From: Bryopsis sp. KO-2023
Taxonomy: Eukaryota; Chlorophyta; Ulvophyceae; Bryopsidales; Bryopsidaceae
Length of the DNA: 64,000 nt
Assembly: GCA_030272585.1 (NCBI GenBank)
Contig: BSYQ01000010.1
Span: 1,178,001 to 1,242,000 of the forward strand
Reading direction: 5' to 3'
Position numbers and translations under genes: made by a program. Within the stretch, counting starts at the first letter, position 1. The number at the start of each line of letters is the position of its first letter. Below the pieces are notes generated by a model that worked only from the letters and a program-made list of their open reading frames with translations, was not told where the DNA came from and did not search any database. This document shows, piece after piece, positions 22,701-32,100 of this stretch.

Positions 22701-23662
22701 TTACCGCTGCAGGATACGCCCAACTTTTTATCGAACATGTTTACCGCAACCATGGCCTACCTAAAGTGATTGTGTCTGATAGAGACCCTCGCTTTACCAG
22801 CAAGTTCTGGCAGACGCTTTTTAAAGCTCTGGGTACAGAGATTCGTATGAGTACAGCTTACCACCCTCAAACGGATGGGCAGAGTGAGGTTACCATACGT
22901 ACTCTGGAAAATTTCCTGAGGCCATATGCTGAGAGGTATCCCCATAAGTGGGTTGAGTATTTACCTACAGCAGAGTTTGCAGCAAACAATGCAGTGAATG
23001 CGAGTACAGGGTTCGCACCTGCATACTTGATGTATGGGTACCATCCAGAAACACCAAACATTGGTGGGACGGCAACGCAATTTCAAGTGGAAGCAGTTAA
23101 GACTATGGTAGCACGGATGGCACAGGACTTAGATACCGCAAAAGCATATTACTCTAGAGCACAACACAGAATGTGTGTGAGTGCAAACAAGAAGAGAAAA
23201 GATATTGCTTTTGAGAAAGGAGATAAAGTCCTGATAAAAAGTCGTTTTATTCCGTTGGCTGCTTTGAACAAAGTGAGTCCAAAACTGCGCCGTCGATTTG
23301 TGGGTCCCTTTGAAATTGTGGAGAAAATATCAAAGGTGGCTTACAGAGTTCAACTTCCGGAAACATGGCTCATTCACCCAGTGTTTCATGTTTCTAAGTT
23401 CAAGCGTTATCACGCCTCGAGTGATAACAGCAGGCAAATACAACCTCCAGAAGGAGAGTTGATTGGTAGCGAAGTAGAGTATGAGGTCGAAAATATCCTA
23501 AGGGCTAGAGGTAAACGCAATCGTGAATACCTAGTGCTGTGGAAAGGATACGATCTACTTGACGCTACTTGGGAACCTGAAGCTAATCTGGTTAACGCAC
23601 CAGATATACTTCGCGCATTTAAAGAGAAAGAAAGAAAAGAGTTGCAGAAAGGAAGAGAATAG
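19748..23662 (+). CDS. pol: Ty3-A Pol polyprotein (protease, RT, RNase H, integrase, chromodomain)
   Basis: Makes and integrates the cDNA copy. The frame is open from the right edge of the insertion; the first ATG is at 19922 (1,246 codons), but translation probably arrives by frameshift from gag. Numbering from 19922: protease FIDCGS at about 94-99 (Cys where Ser/Thr is usual), RT catalytic FIDD at about 472-475, RNase H start TDAS at about 620, integrase HHCC finger at about 822-862, and DDE catalytic core from about 892 (Asp in TTDLVTDL), about 952 (SDRDP) to about 990 (Glu in GQSEV). A chromodomain at about 1187-1240 has YLVLWKGY and ATWEP. The chromodomain is known to steer chromovirus integration to marked chromatin. 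Confidence 0.93.
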   Translation, partial: HRSKVGASKKVKSTHSGKPEERTSTPREERTETLSTSTQSAHDNCDWKNEQKESTPDEMDAPHASSASLPSVSESVGSLESQSSLQESLPADVDDSGSETTQRSTTERVNVSEVRSTSSTKGDTCPLLKIQEVPVRGYEVKARIKTTDLYAFIDCGSTANYINDKVARDLGLLITPSSKRAMLANGDIKELAGSCNNLRVKIGGLKCKMKADLFPDLGYDLILGMPWLQKENPRIDFQQNEISVCKNSQVFHLPLRHPTQESIEPERKVQSILQEVPVTECSAKRMMRHLKTETAFMVVVQESEEKALGQHELPDAIERTQPFNTEDEIGKLIRSDTPAEIKKVVETHRGVFPRDLPPGIPPKRKGHEFKIDLEDPTPIHRPIYKLSPAELDEVKAQVDYLLEQKKIKPSESPWGAPILFVPKKDGGLRMCVDYRWINKVTVKNRYPLPLPEELMDRVFKAKVFSKLDLRSGYWQFPVRPSDTDKTAFRTRYGHFEFLVAPFGLTNCPAQFQTLVQDLLTEFLDDFVVVFIDDILIFSENMEQHAEHLEKVLSRLAEYQLFAKASKSELAVATVDYLGYRISGSGLEPQEQKVKAVKEWKELQSVSDVRSFLGMVSYYRKFIPQFAHVAGPLHDLVKKDHPWRWGQVERGAFNELKKRLSQAPVLIFPDASLPYTVITDASNEAIGAVLTQDHGEGLQPIAYLSRRFKPAELNYAPYDKELCAICYAMVQWRHYLEGCAGGVTVFTDHQPLTHILSQRNLSRTQARWLEAGYLTSINPKISYIKGKANVLADALSRSVPKPVETAMNISTWQVHQASQDEWKQALQADNSLVKILRKLESGEEVEGYFLREGILWTVPKRGLVEKVVVPKGQRNKIMKECHETPSAGHTGPARTGEILARRYWWKGWMNELKAFVRECPVCQQIKADTQKPMGLLQPLPIPERKWEQITTDLVTDLPASNGFTAVAVFVDRLTKFVHFAPCTKEITAAGYAQLFIEHVYRNHGLPKVIVSDRDPRFTSKFWQTLFKALGTEIRMSTAYHPQTDGQSEVTIRTLENFLRPYAERYPHKWVEYLPTAEFAANNAVNASTGFAPAYLMYGYHPETPNIGGTATQFQVEAVKTMVARMAQDLDTAKAYYSRAQHRMCVSANKKRKDIAFEKGDKVLIKSRFIPLAALNKVSPKLRRRFVGPFEIVEKISKVAYRVQLPETWLIHPVFHVSKFKRYHASSDNSRQIQPPEGELIGSEVEYEVENILRARGKRNREYLVLWKGYDLLDATWEPEANLVNAPDILRAFKEKERKELQKGRE

Positions 23663-24112
23663 GGAAACAGAGTGTTTGATGGCTAAGGTGGAACTCCTTA
23701 TAGCAAGGGGGCGCGAAAAAGGATACCTTAGAAAAACTCTGTCGACTTCCAAACCAACTCTTTAACTTTAATGCGTTAGGTGCCTAAGTTATTTGGCTGG
23801 CGCAGTAAGTGTAGCTTCAGTAGTACTTTAGAAACCGGGCAAACGATGTCACATTCGAGATAGTGTGGTTGTTCCGAGAAAACCCCTATCAAGTGACGTG
23901 TTGAGGTGGTCTTGACGAGACTCCAACCGAGCAAAACGTTGGTGTCTCACCCCAATAAACCAACGAGGAAAGTGTACGAGTCACCCAGCCTTATAAGCGC
24001 AGCCCTCGAACCATTTTGCCCTAGTGTTTGTGTGAACGGAGCGAGCTCCTGAGTGAAAAAGAGTCTAAAGACGCACAAACCGTTGTTTACCTCTTTCTTT
24101 CCGACAAACATA
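23663..24112 (+). other. Spacer between Ty3-A pol and ORF3
   Basis: 450 bp without a supported reading frame. It may hold a promoter or splice acceptor for ORF3, but no motif could be assigned. Confidence 0.5.
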
Positions 24113-25921
24113 ATGGCTGCCGACACACCCGCCGCAATTATTGCGAGGTTGGAAGCGGAGGTAGCTCAAAAAGAAGAGGAGCTGCAGCACTTTACGTCGA
24201 CCGCAGAGGAAGTGCTGCAGAACAATGAGGCCTTAACCCGGCAGCTCTCAGAGTTGAGTGACCGGACGAAAGCAGCTGAGGCTGCGAAGGAGGCAGCGGA
24301 GAAAGCCAAGGAAAAGGCGGAGGCGGAAAAGGAAGAAGCGGAGGACAAGACCAAGGTCTTGGAAGAAAAATTGGAAGCCATGAAGCTGAAAAAGCAAAGG
24401 TTCCAATCTCATATGATGGCTAACCATCGTGAGAATGACCTCCGTAAACAAGCTCTCGGGGGAATGGTAGATCGATTTACCGCGGTAGAGGAAACGCTGC
24501 AGCGAGCTGTAGCAACCGCGTGGAGTGCAGCAGCCAACAACCTTAAGAAGGAATTGGCAGAACAAGAGCTGCAGATCGATTTGCTGGGAGAGTCCCTCAG
24601 AGACGGCTCTGAAAAACTTCAAGTGCAGAGCGAAACAACGGACAAGATGCTGCGTTTGAACCCGCCGGTACCAGCACCACGGGTACGCGAAGAACTGGAT
24701 CGCCAAGTCCAAGTTCTGTTGTCAAACGCAACACTTGATTTGGAACCGTCCAAGGACGATGATGCGGGAGGCTCAAGCAAGGGCAAGGGGAAAGGGAAAA
24801 ACAAACGTCCAAGCTCACCGTGTAGGGATGAAGATCCACACGGAAAGAGAAGGCGAGAGGACGGTGACGATGAAGGTGGTGAGCCACCGAGGGATCGTAT
24901 GCCTGGAGATGCAGCAAGAGCCAACTTGTTACTCAAGTTAAAGGCTGCCGCATTAAAGACTCCAGCACCCTCACAACCAGCACCAACAGTTCAGACTCCC
25001 GGAGATGAGGCTACCGCAATAGCACCGGGGGAGGACTTATTCGACATGAGAGAGGAGGAGCTTTTGGACTTGGATTTTAACGAAGAAATTGACTTCGGCA
25101 GTCCACCTCCTAGGCTCGAAGGTCCTAGTTCTGAACTGGAGGACGGGGAAATCAGGAATGATGAAGGGCCAAGCCAGGTGACAGAGGTTCAGCGTGCGGT
25201 CCATCCACCGTTGGAGTTAGCTCCAACAGAAGCAGCACTTCGGGCTTTCCGAGAAAAGGTTAAGCTCAGAAGACTAAGGGCGGCTGCTCAGGACAAAGTG
25301 GATGCTGCACCTAGCGAAGTGAACCTGTCACGGGAGGATATCGAGGAGGCTTGCAACCCCATCACTGCGTCAGAGAAATGGCCGAAGGTCCAATATACTA
25401 ACCCCAGGGACCGAGCCTTGCAAAATTACCGCGGCAACCGGCACTTTCACGAGTTGCCCATGTGCATTTGGTGCGGGAGAAGCCCAATGCAGGCAAGTGC
25501 TCAGCGGCTGACGCAGAAGAAGTATTCCGTCCTTCCTTGTGGGTATCACCTCGTGTGTGATGCTCATTGGTTGGCATACTCGATGCTGGGGCGCATCGTC
25601 ACGGCGGTCCAAAAAGTCGCGGAAGTGGACAACAAGTCCATCGCCACCGTCTCCCCATTCTCTCTATCTGCCCATATGTTGAAGCTGACACGCTCGACGT
25701 TCGAAGAAATCCCTCCGTTCCCGGCTGAGCACGAGAAGTTGCCACACTGCAACATGTGTGTGAAGCGGCAGCTCAAGGTGTCCGGCATCACAAGGGATCT
25801 GCCATTCCTTAAGTCCAAGAGGGTGGCTGCCGCATTTGATCCCTGTGTCCGGTATCGTGCAGTGCAGCAAGCGCATGCGCAGGAGCAGCGTGCTATCCCG
25901 CAAGCGCAGGAACAGCGTTAA
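24113..25921 (+). CDS. Ty3-A ORF3: coiled-coil protein with RING-like Cys/His module, function unknown
   Basis: Additional gene between pol and the 3' LTR, ATG at 24113, 602 residues. Residues 5-150 are heptad-rich and strongly charged (coiled coil). Around 215-260 lies a basic, Gly/Lys-rich patch resembling a nuclear signal. Residues 300-370 are acidic. The carboxy-terminal third holds eight ordered ligands: C451-x2-C454, C476-x2-H479-x2-C482-x2-H485, C546-x2-C549. The spacing resembles a RING cross-brace, with the last loop slightly long. Ty3-B encodes a protein of the same layout in the same place. It is not an envelope: no signal peptide or membrane segment is seen. A ubiquitin-ligase-like role is conjecture. 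Confidence 0.8.
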   Translation: MAADTPAAIIARLEAEVAQKEEELQHFTSTAEEVLQNNEALTRQLSELSDRTKAAEAAKEAAEKAKEKAEAEKEEAEDKTKVLEEKLEAMKLKKQRFQSHMMANHRENDLRKQALGGMVDRFTAVEETLQRAVATAWSAAANNLKKELAEQELQIDLLGESLRDGSEKLQVQSETTDKMLRLNPPVPAPRVREELDRQVQVLLSNATLDLEPSKDDDAGGSSKGKGKGKNKRPSSPCRDEDPHGKRRREDGDDEGGEPPRDRMPGDAARANLLLKLKAAALKTPAPSQPAPTVQTPGDEATAIAPGEDLFDMREEELLDLDFNEEIDFGSPPPRLEGPSSELEDGEIRNDEGPSQVTEVQRAVHPPLELAPTEAALRAFREKVKLRRLRAAAQDKVDAAPSEVNLSREDIEEACNPITASEKWPKVQYTNPRDRALQNYRGNRHFHELPMCIWCGRSPMQASAQRLTQKKYSVLPCGYHLVCDAHWLAYSMLGRIVTAVQKVAEVDNKSIATVSPFSLSAHMLKLTRSTFEEIPPFPAEHEKLPHCNMCVKRQLKVSGITRDLPFLKSKRVAAAFDPCVRYRAVQQAHAQEQRAIPQAQEQR

Positions 25922-26097
25922 GGAGGAGGGAACAAGAGTTATCGTCGACCAAGTGTGTGCGTGCAGCAGCTGTCAGAGACGTCAGAGCAAGAGACAGGTC
26001 CAAGACAGTTGGGTGTGGGTATGGGAGTGGGTGAGTTTTGTGTTTGTGTTTTTGTGTTTTTGTTTTTCTTTGTGTTTTGGTGTGCGTGGGCGCCCAC

Positions 26098-26116
26098 TTT
26101 TTGCGGGGGGGGCGTA
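26098..26116 (+). promoter_or_regulatory. Ty3-A polypurine tract
   Basis: TTTTTGCGGGGGGGGCGTA lies directly before the 3' LTR, the position of the plus-strand primer. The G-run is interrupted by C at both ends. Confidence 0.6.
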
Positions 26117-26537
26117 TGTTAGTCTTTTAGCGCTATACGAGGTAGTTTGGGATAGAGCCGAGGGTGGCTGACGCATGTGGGTTCACGAGTAAGACAGATT
26201 AGACCCAGAGTTTGGGGCATGCGTCAGCGTACTACACTTAGGGGTACTTAAGAGGCCCACTCGTTGTTTTGACATTCCATTCTAGTTGTAAGAACTCGGG
26301 ATTCGTGGGATTGGTGTGTTCCCGCTTGTGTGTGTGTTTGTGTGTGTGTGTGTCTAAGTGTTTGCCTGACGCAATCACTTATCCAACCAAGTGCTCTAGT
26401 AGCGTTCACAACCGCGCTAGCTAGAGAGTTGTCTAAAGCAACAAACCCCACAAGTATACTTGCGTTAGCCAGCAAGTTATCACGAATCCAACCAACACAG
26501 CCGACCACTATTGCGTCACCCACAAGCTTCACTATCA
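26117..26537 (+). repeat. Ty3-A 3' LTR
   Basis: 421 bp, no mismatch seen against 14941-15361; followed by the duplicated ATTAA. LTRs are identical at insertion, so this implies a recent event. Confidence 0.95.
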
Positions 26538-26692
26538 ATTAAGCACTTTTAGCGTGCCAATTGTGTATCAATTGACTGGGAACTGAGTTAATTAATTAAA
26601 CAACAAATAATATTGTTACATGTATTTTCATTGCATGAATGACGTGAGCCAAGCTCACCAGCCACCGACTGGAGGGAGTCGGTCGACTCTGG

Positions 26693-26748
26693 GAGGACTC
26701 GAACTCGGGTTGGCTAAGTCCGAGTCGAGAGCACTACAAGGTAGCGGA
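26693..26748 (-). other. B-box-containing tRNA-like segment in GACCGG copy 2
   Basis: Minus strand carries GAGTTCGAGTCC after GTAGTGCTCTCGACTCGG. The T-loop block is convincing. A matching A-box is not, so the tRNA origin is tentative. Confidence 0.35.
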
Positions 26749-27339
26749 CCCCACCATAGGGACGCTCATATGGGGTCCGCTACCTTTAAGTACCCGTTAT
26801 TTTTTATTACAAAAAGTCGGTCGACTCCCTCTAGTCGGTGGCTGGTGAGCTTGGCTCACGTTATTCATCCACTAAAAATATGTATAATAGTATTACTTGG
26901 TGCTTTAATTAATTCAATCACTTCCCAACTGATTGATTCCCAGTTATGTGCTTAATTGTGCGACCTGTTCTAGACAGGCTCCAGGTCGGTCTGGACAGGC
27001 AGCCCACCTGTCCAGACCGACCTGGAGGCGGTCTAAAACAGGTCACACTAGGCGTCACACCGGTCTAAAACAGGGTCACACCGGTCTAAAACAGGTCACA
27101 CGAGTATGACCTGTCCAGACAGGCGACAACCTGTCTGGACAGGTCAGACCGGTCTAGAAAGGTCAAATCCGGTCTAAGAAAGGTGTTCTTTACTAGACCG
27201 GATTTGACCTTTCTTAGACCGGATTTGACCTTTCCAGACCGGTTTGACCTGTCTAAGAAAGGTCAAATCCGGTCCAAGACAGGTTTTCCGGTCCGGTCCG
27301 GTCCTTTAAAACTTGCTGGCGCCCACGTCTGCTCTTTAG

Positions 27340-27847
27340 TCCGCCCTCCAGGTCCGCTTCTCAGGTCCGCCTTCCTCAAGGTTGCGGTCTTGGACTTCCT
27401 ACTTCAAATTATCGTGTTCCTCCTTGTCCAAGTTGCACTTTGCTGATATAAGGAATCCTTCGGAAGTTTAATGTCGAGTAAAGGCACACACCTTAACACA
27501 GGCGTTCAAAACAACCAGGAATAGACCGTTCTCCCTATGGACAAGGGTGCCGACGGATTACCCGGTTCTGCACATTTCACTGAATGGGCTGTCAATGCAC
27601 AATACTCGAATTAAATTCTTCCTCCACACATATTTGCAGTCCGCTGACAGAGCTTGAAGCATCTTCTTTTCGTCGAACTTATTAACATCTGCAACAATCT
27701 GCAACAATCCGCCACACTCAGTTAACTCTAAGGAGTTCTAGTGTGCGTTCCAACGCTTCGTTCTTAGCTCCAAGGTACTTGGTTTCCCTCTTAGTCCGCC
27801 TTTTGAAAAGGTTCACCACTTCTCTCTCGACTGGTATATTTCTCCAC
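27340..27847 (+). repeat. TCCGC-rich block, middle part
   Basis: Short stretch between two GACCGG-family insertions, with the same plus-oriented TCCGC motifs as 10984-14529. No gene seen. Confidence 0.55.
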
Positions 27848-29118
27848 CAGACCTGGGCCCGACCGGACCGGCAACGAAAAAACGGTCCGGTCCGGTCCAA
27901 CCTGTCTAAGGACCGGCCGACTTGTCCGGTCCAACGAAAAAACGCCGGTCCTTGCAAGACCGGACAGGTTGCGACCTGTCCGGTCCTGTCCACTCCGGTT
28001 CAGTCAACCTCGGAAATCTGCAGAAATCTGGACCGGTTTTCTGACAGATTTTCCGTTTTTAGACAGGTCACACCCACATTTCGCCTTTATTAGACCGGCG
28101 ATGTGACCTGTCTAAAACCGGAACGACCCTGTCTTGACAGGGTTGTTCTCCTGTTTTAGACCGGCTCCAGGTCGGTCAGGACAGGTGGGCTGCCTGTCCA
28201 GACCGACCTGGCGCCTGTCTAGAACAGGTCACACAATTAAGCACTTTTAGCGTGCCAATTGTGTATCAATTGACTGGGAACTGAGTTAATTAATTAAACA
28301 ACAAATAATATTGTTACATGTATTTTCATTGCATGAATGATGTGAGCCAAGCTCACCAGCCACCGACTGGAGGGAGTCGGTCGACTCTGGGAGGACTCGA
28401 ACTCGGGTTGGCTAAGTCCGAGTCGAGAGCACTACAAGGTAGCGGACCCCACCATAGGGACGCTCATATGGGGTCCGCTACCTTTAAGTACCCGTTATTT
28501 TCCATTACAAAAAGTAGGTACTTAAAGGTAGCGGACCCCATATGAGCGTCCCTATGGTGGGGTCCGCTACCTTGTAGTGCTCTCGACTTGGACTTAGCCA
28601 ACCTGAGTTCGAGTCCTCCCAGAGTCGACCGACTCCCTCCAGTCGGTGGCTGGTGAGCTTGGCTCACGTTATTTATCCACTAAAAATATATATAATAGTA
28701 TTACTTGGTGCTTTAATTAATTCAATCACTTCCCAACTGATTGATTCCCAGTTATGTGCTTAATTGTGCGAGCTGTTCTAGACAGGCTCCAGGTCGGTCT
28801 GGACAGGCAGCCCACCTGTCCAGACCGACCTGGAGGCGGTCTAAAACAGGTCACACTAGGCGTCACACCGGTCTAAAACAGGGTCACACCGGTCTAAAAC
28901 AGGTCACACGAGTATGACCTGTCCAGACAGACGACAACTTGTCTGGACAAGTCAGACCGGTCTAGAAAGGTCAAATCCGGTCTAAGAAAGGTGTTCTTTA
29001 CTAGACCGGATTTGACCTTTCCAGACCGGTTTGACCTGTCTAAGAAAGGTCAAATCCGGTCCAAGACAGGTTTTCCGGTCCGGTCCAGTCCTTTAAAACT
29101 TGCCGGCGCCCACGTCTG
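27848..29118. mobile_element. GACCGG-family DNA transposon, copy 3, complete
   Basis: 1,271 bp with the 8-bp duplication TTCTCCAC (27840-27847, 29119-29126). Ends are CAGACCTGGGCCC and, reversed, CAGACGTGGGCGCC. It has GACCGG/CCGGTC arrays on both sides. The inverted-repeat core lies between CACAATTAAGCAC (about 28231) and GTGCTTAATTGTG (about 28756). Its centre is a near-perfect palindrome around the GGTAGCGGACCCC blocks (about 28437-28574). This is the best reference copy of the family in the window. No protein is encoded. Confidence 0.9.
28385..28625. other. Pair of opposed tRNA-like segments in GACCGG copy 3
   Basis: The minus-strand segment near 28385-28440 and plus-strand segment near 28570-28625 both read GTAGTGCTCTCGACT followed by GAGTTCGAGTCC-type B-boxes. 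They mirror each other across the core palindrome, as in the GATCGG element. A-boxes are unclear. Confidence 0.35.
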
Positions 29119-29126
29119 TTCTCCAC

Positions 29127-32100
29127 TTCAACAAATCTGTCCGCTCACTCGCCTTTAAGTGTAGCATCCAAGGAAACTCTGTTTTCCGCCCTGACCACCT
29201 GTCAGTGGATACTCCGCGGTCGCTAGTTTGGACCTCTAGCGCGATTTGTTTGTTTGTCAACCTTCAACCAGATTGCTTCGCCTGGTTCAAGCTCTCCTAC
29301 CTTGGGTCTCTCAGTATACACCATAACAGTCTTGCCAGACTGGTTGAAACTACCGCACCTCAATAGTTTCCCAAGTTTCTTCGTCCACGTGGTGCTCATT
29401 GCTTGGTATGGCGTTTTAGGCTGCTCTGGTTGCTCCACAAAGTTAGGCCTCGGCGTGGATTGCGCCATCCCTGGTCTTCGGGATTTGTCCGGCCTTCTGG
29501 CATCCATCCATCGTGCACACCTGGATTTCCGCCTCTTTGTTGATTATGCTCCACGCATAACCGCCGCTTCCACGCTCAATCTTTATCTGCCTCCTCTCCA
29601 GCCAATCCGCTTTCAGCTATGCTTTTCGCCATTCCAGGAAGTCCCCATCCCCTGTTTCCGCTTGACAAGTAGCCAGTCGAATCCCTTTTAAGATATCCGC
29701 TCTGGAAATCCGCCCCAACTCTCTTTGAGATGGGCGTTATCAGACCCATTTCCCTGCGGTTGTCCGATTGATTCGCTGCTTCCTTTGTCCGCGTTTTGGG
29801 TTCTTCTGGTAATGGTCTCTTATTTCTCAAGCATTTCTTATCTGTCCAGGAAACTATATATCACACAAAGTGTAGTGGCACTTAAATTCCGCCACTTGTC
29901 CTCCATTGATCAAGCAATATCCGCCTGTCTTGTAGTCTAATTCATCCTTCCAGGCTTGTTACCAAGACGTAGTATTTCCGCTCTTGGTGACCACTATTTG
30001 CTGGAATCCGCTCTTGAGCAATGCTCGGTCAATATTTGTCCGCGAAGGAGAGCTGTATTCCGCTTCTTTGATCGTGGTTCTTCCACCCTCTCAATGTTGG
30101 ACAACTTCTTCAGTATACGGAATCAAAGTACTCCTTTTCCCGGCCACAAAGCTTCAAAACTCCCATTTACTCGCTTCTCCACTCCGACATGCTCTTATGC
30201 ATCTTTTTCCGCATGCTTTGTCATTTGCAGGACCTTCCATAATTTTGTCCGCTTGTCAGCAGTAGAATCCATTCTTCAGCGCTCAACTCTCCCAGACACA
30301 TAGCTTTTTCCGCTGATCCTTGAGTTCGCGCTTTTCCTTCAAATTATTTTGTTAGTAGCACTCCTTATCCGCTTGGTAGCTTTTTCCGCTCTTCAGGTTC
30401 GGTTAACTCAATGCCTTACACTGGCTAATACGAGTATAATCCGCCCTTACTTCCAATCCAGTTGATAATCCGCTTGTGCTCTTGCTTCTGACAAAAATCT
30501 GCTGACTCTTTGCTCGTGCTCCATGCTGTTCGAGCTTTGACATAACACGCTTGTCGGTGATCATATTCAAATGCTCCATATGATATATATAATAGCCAAT
30601 ATAGGGAAACTTGGCTTCTACCCGCTCCAGGTTGGGTCTTGTATGGAGGTAGGTGACTATAGACAATCCGCCATTTTATGGCCTTCGCCACTTGACGTTG
30701 CAGGCACAAATTTCTGCTTCTGCGGCCACAGAGTGTGATCAATGTCCGCCACAACATTAGCTTGGAATCTTCATCCATTTCCGCTTCAGCTTATGGCATT
30801 TACTCTTCATGAGCAGTTGAACTTTCCGCTCAAGCAATCACATGTAATCCCAGTAGCAGCTTCACCATCCGCTCTGGCTTTGTTGATTTCCGCTTGGCAG
30901 TTCTACTGTCTCCATATGAACACATTCACTCCGCTCTTTGGATGCCTGTATTGTCTGTCACTTAGTCCGCTTGCACCTTTGCTGCATTGGAATTTCCGCT
31001 CAAGACACACACCCTCATCGCCTTTGCATTCTGCCTTTGCATTCTGCCTCAGCACTCCGCTCTGACAGTCCGCCTTTGCCTTAGCTTTTAGTCCGCTTCG
31101 TGCAATAGTCTGACGGCTGTAATTTGGTCGATGAATACTCCTTAGACTTTTGAGTGTTGTTCTTGGCGCTAGACTTCCATTTATGGCTAATATTATAAGC
31201 CATATCCGCTTAATGGATTGTGATAGTGTCCGCCCTGACCAGACGTGTAATTCCGCTTAGTCTTTCAGCCAATAGTCCCCGGACCTGATCATCCAGGTTG
31301 GCTCTTTTATTTCCGCTCTGTTCAGGTTCTTGACGGTCTAATATGATCCGCCTGACGGTATAATTTAGTCCGCCTCTGTTATTCCGCTGGTGAAAAGAGA
31401 ATGAGTATTCCGCTCGTGATTCTCGGTTGGTTCTATGGCAACTCGGATTAGTTCCAAAGAATACCACCATACACTTCCACGGCAATAACCTCTAATTCTT
31501 TTTCTTCACTCAGCCCATAATATCATCGTCCGCTACCACATCCATCAGACCCCAAAGTTTACCCACAAGATATTCGCTCAGAGCTTCAACAATGCTTTAG
31601 TCCTTGCCCGTTCATAACATTACGTCACAAACATCCAACGTGGCAACTGCTATTGCGTGCTCCTTAATCAGATTCAAGCTCAGGACAAGCTTCATTTAAT
31701 CCGCTCGTCTTATATCCGCTTGTGTGAGGTCTTAACGGCCTATTGAAAGTCTATTCCAGGCGGACTATATACTCTCCACCAGCTCCTTCTGCAACAAGTC
31801 ATTCTGCATACTTAATAGCTTAGCAGATGATTCCATCTCTACCGCCCTGCATACTTGGCAGCTTTGCAGGCGGTTTAATCCCCCACTTGGGTGCGTTGAA
31901 CTCCACTATCGCTTGAACTCGGTTTGTAGGTAACTGGCAGGCCGCTCTTCTGCTCTCCATTAGCCTGGCGACTTCTTTTCTCTCTTTGTCTTCTTGTCGC
32001 TGGTTGTGCACACATTTCCGCTATGGTCCAACGCTTGGCAGTATGTGGTCTTTGTCTTGTTATCTTCGCACTGAAAATCCGCTCTTTTGCGGTTGCGAGT

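Larger units (their letters stand above)
14941..26537 (+). mobile_element. Ty3-A: full-length Ty3/gypsy chromovirus-type LTR retrotransposon with two DNA-transposon insertions
   Basis: Two 421-bp LTRs (14941-15361, 26117-26537) look identical and are flanked by the 5-bp duplication ATTAA (14936-14940, 26538-26542). Order: primer site, gag, pol (protease-RT-RNase H-integrase-chromodomain), ORF3, polypurine tract. Gag is split at 17501-18525 and the gag-pol junction at 19275-19739 by two fold-back DNA transposons. Both left 8-bp duplications, and the frame is continuous if each insertion is ignored. The C-terminal chromodomain places it among chromoviruses. Gag and pol would be broken as transcribed, but ORF3 and the LTRs are intact. 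Confidence 0.93.
14538..27331. mobile_element. GACCGG-family DNA transposon, copy 2, split by Ty3-A
   Basis: Ends begin CAGACCTGGGC (14538) and, reversed, CAGACGTGGGCGCC (27331). The 8-bp duplication CTCTTTAG lies at 14530-14537 and 27332-27339. Without Ty3-A the element would be about 1.2 kb. Left half 14538-14940 and right half 26543-27331 carry GACCGG/CCGGTC arrays. The core is an inverted repeat closed by CACAATTAAGCAC and GTGCTTAATTGTG. Ty3-A entered within ACAATTAAGC and duplicated ATTAA. No transposase is encoded. Confidence 0.85.

Noticed and set aside
24113-25921. Ty3-A ORF3 as an envelope gene
   Set aside because: No signal peptide, no transmembrane segment, no glycoprotein features; coiled coil and Cys/His module instead.
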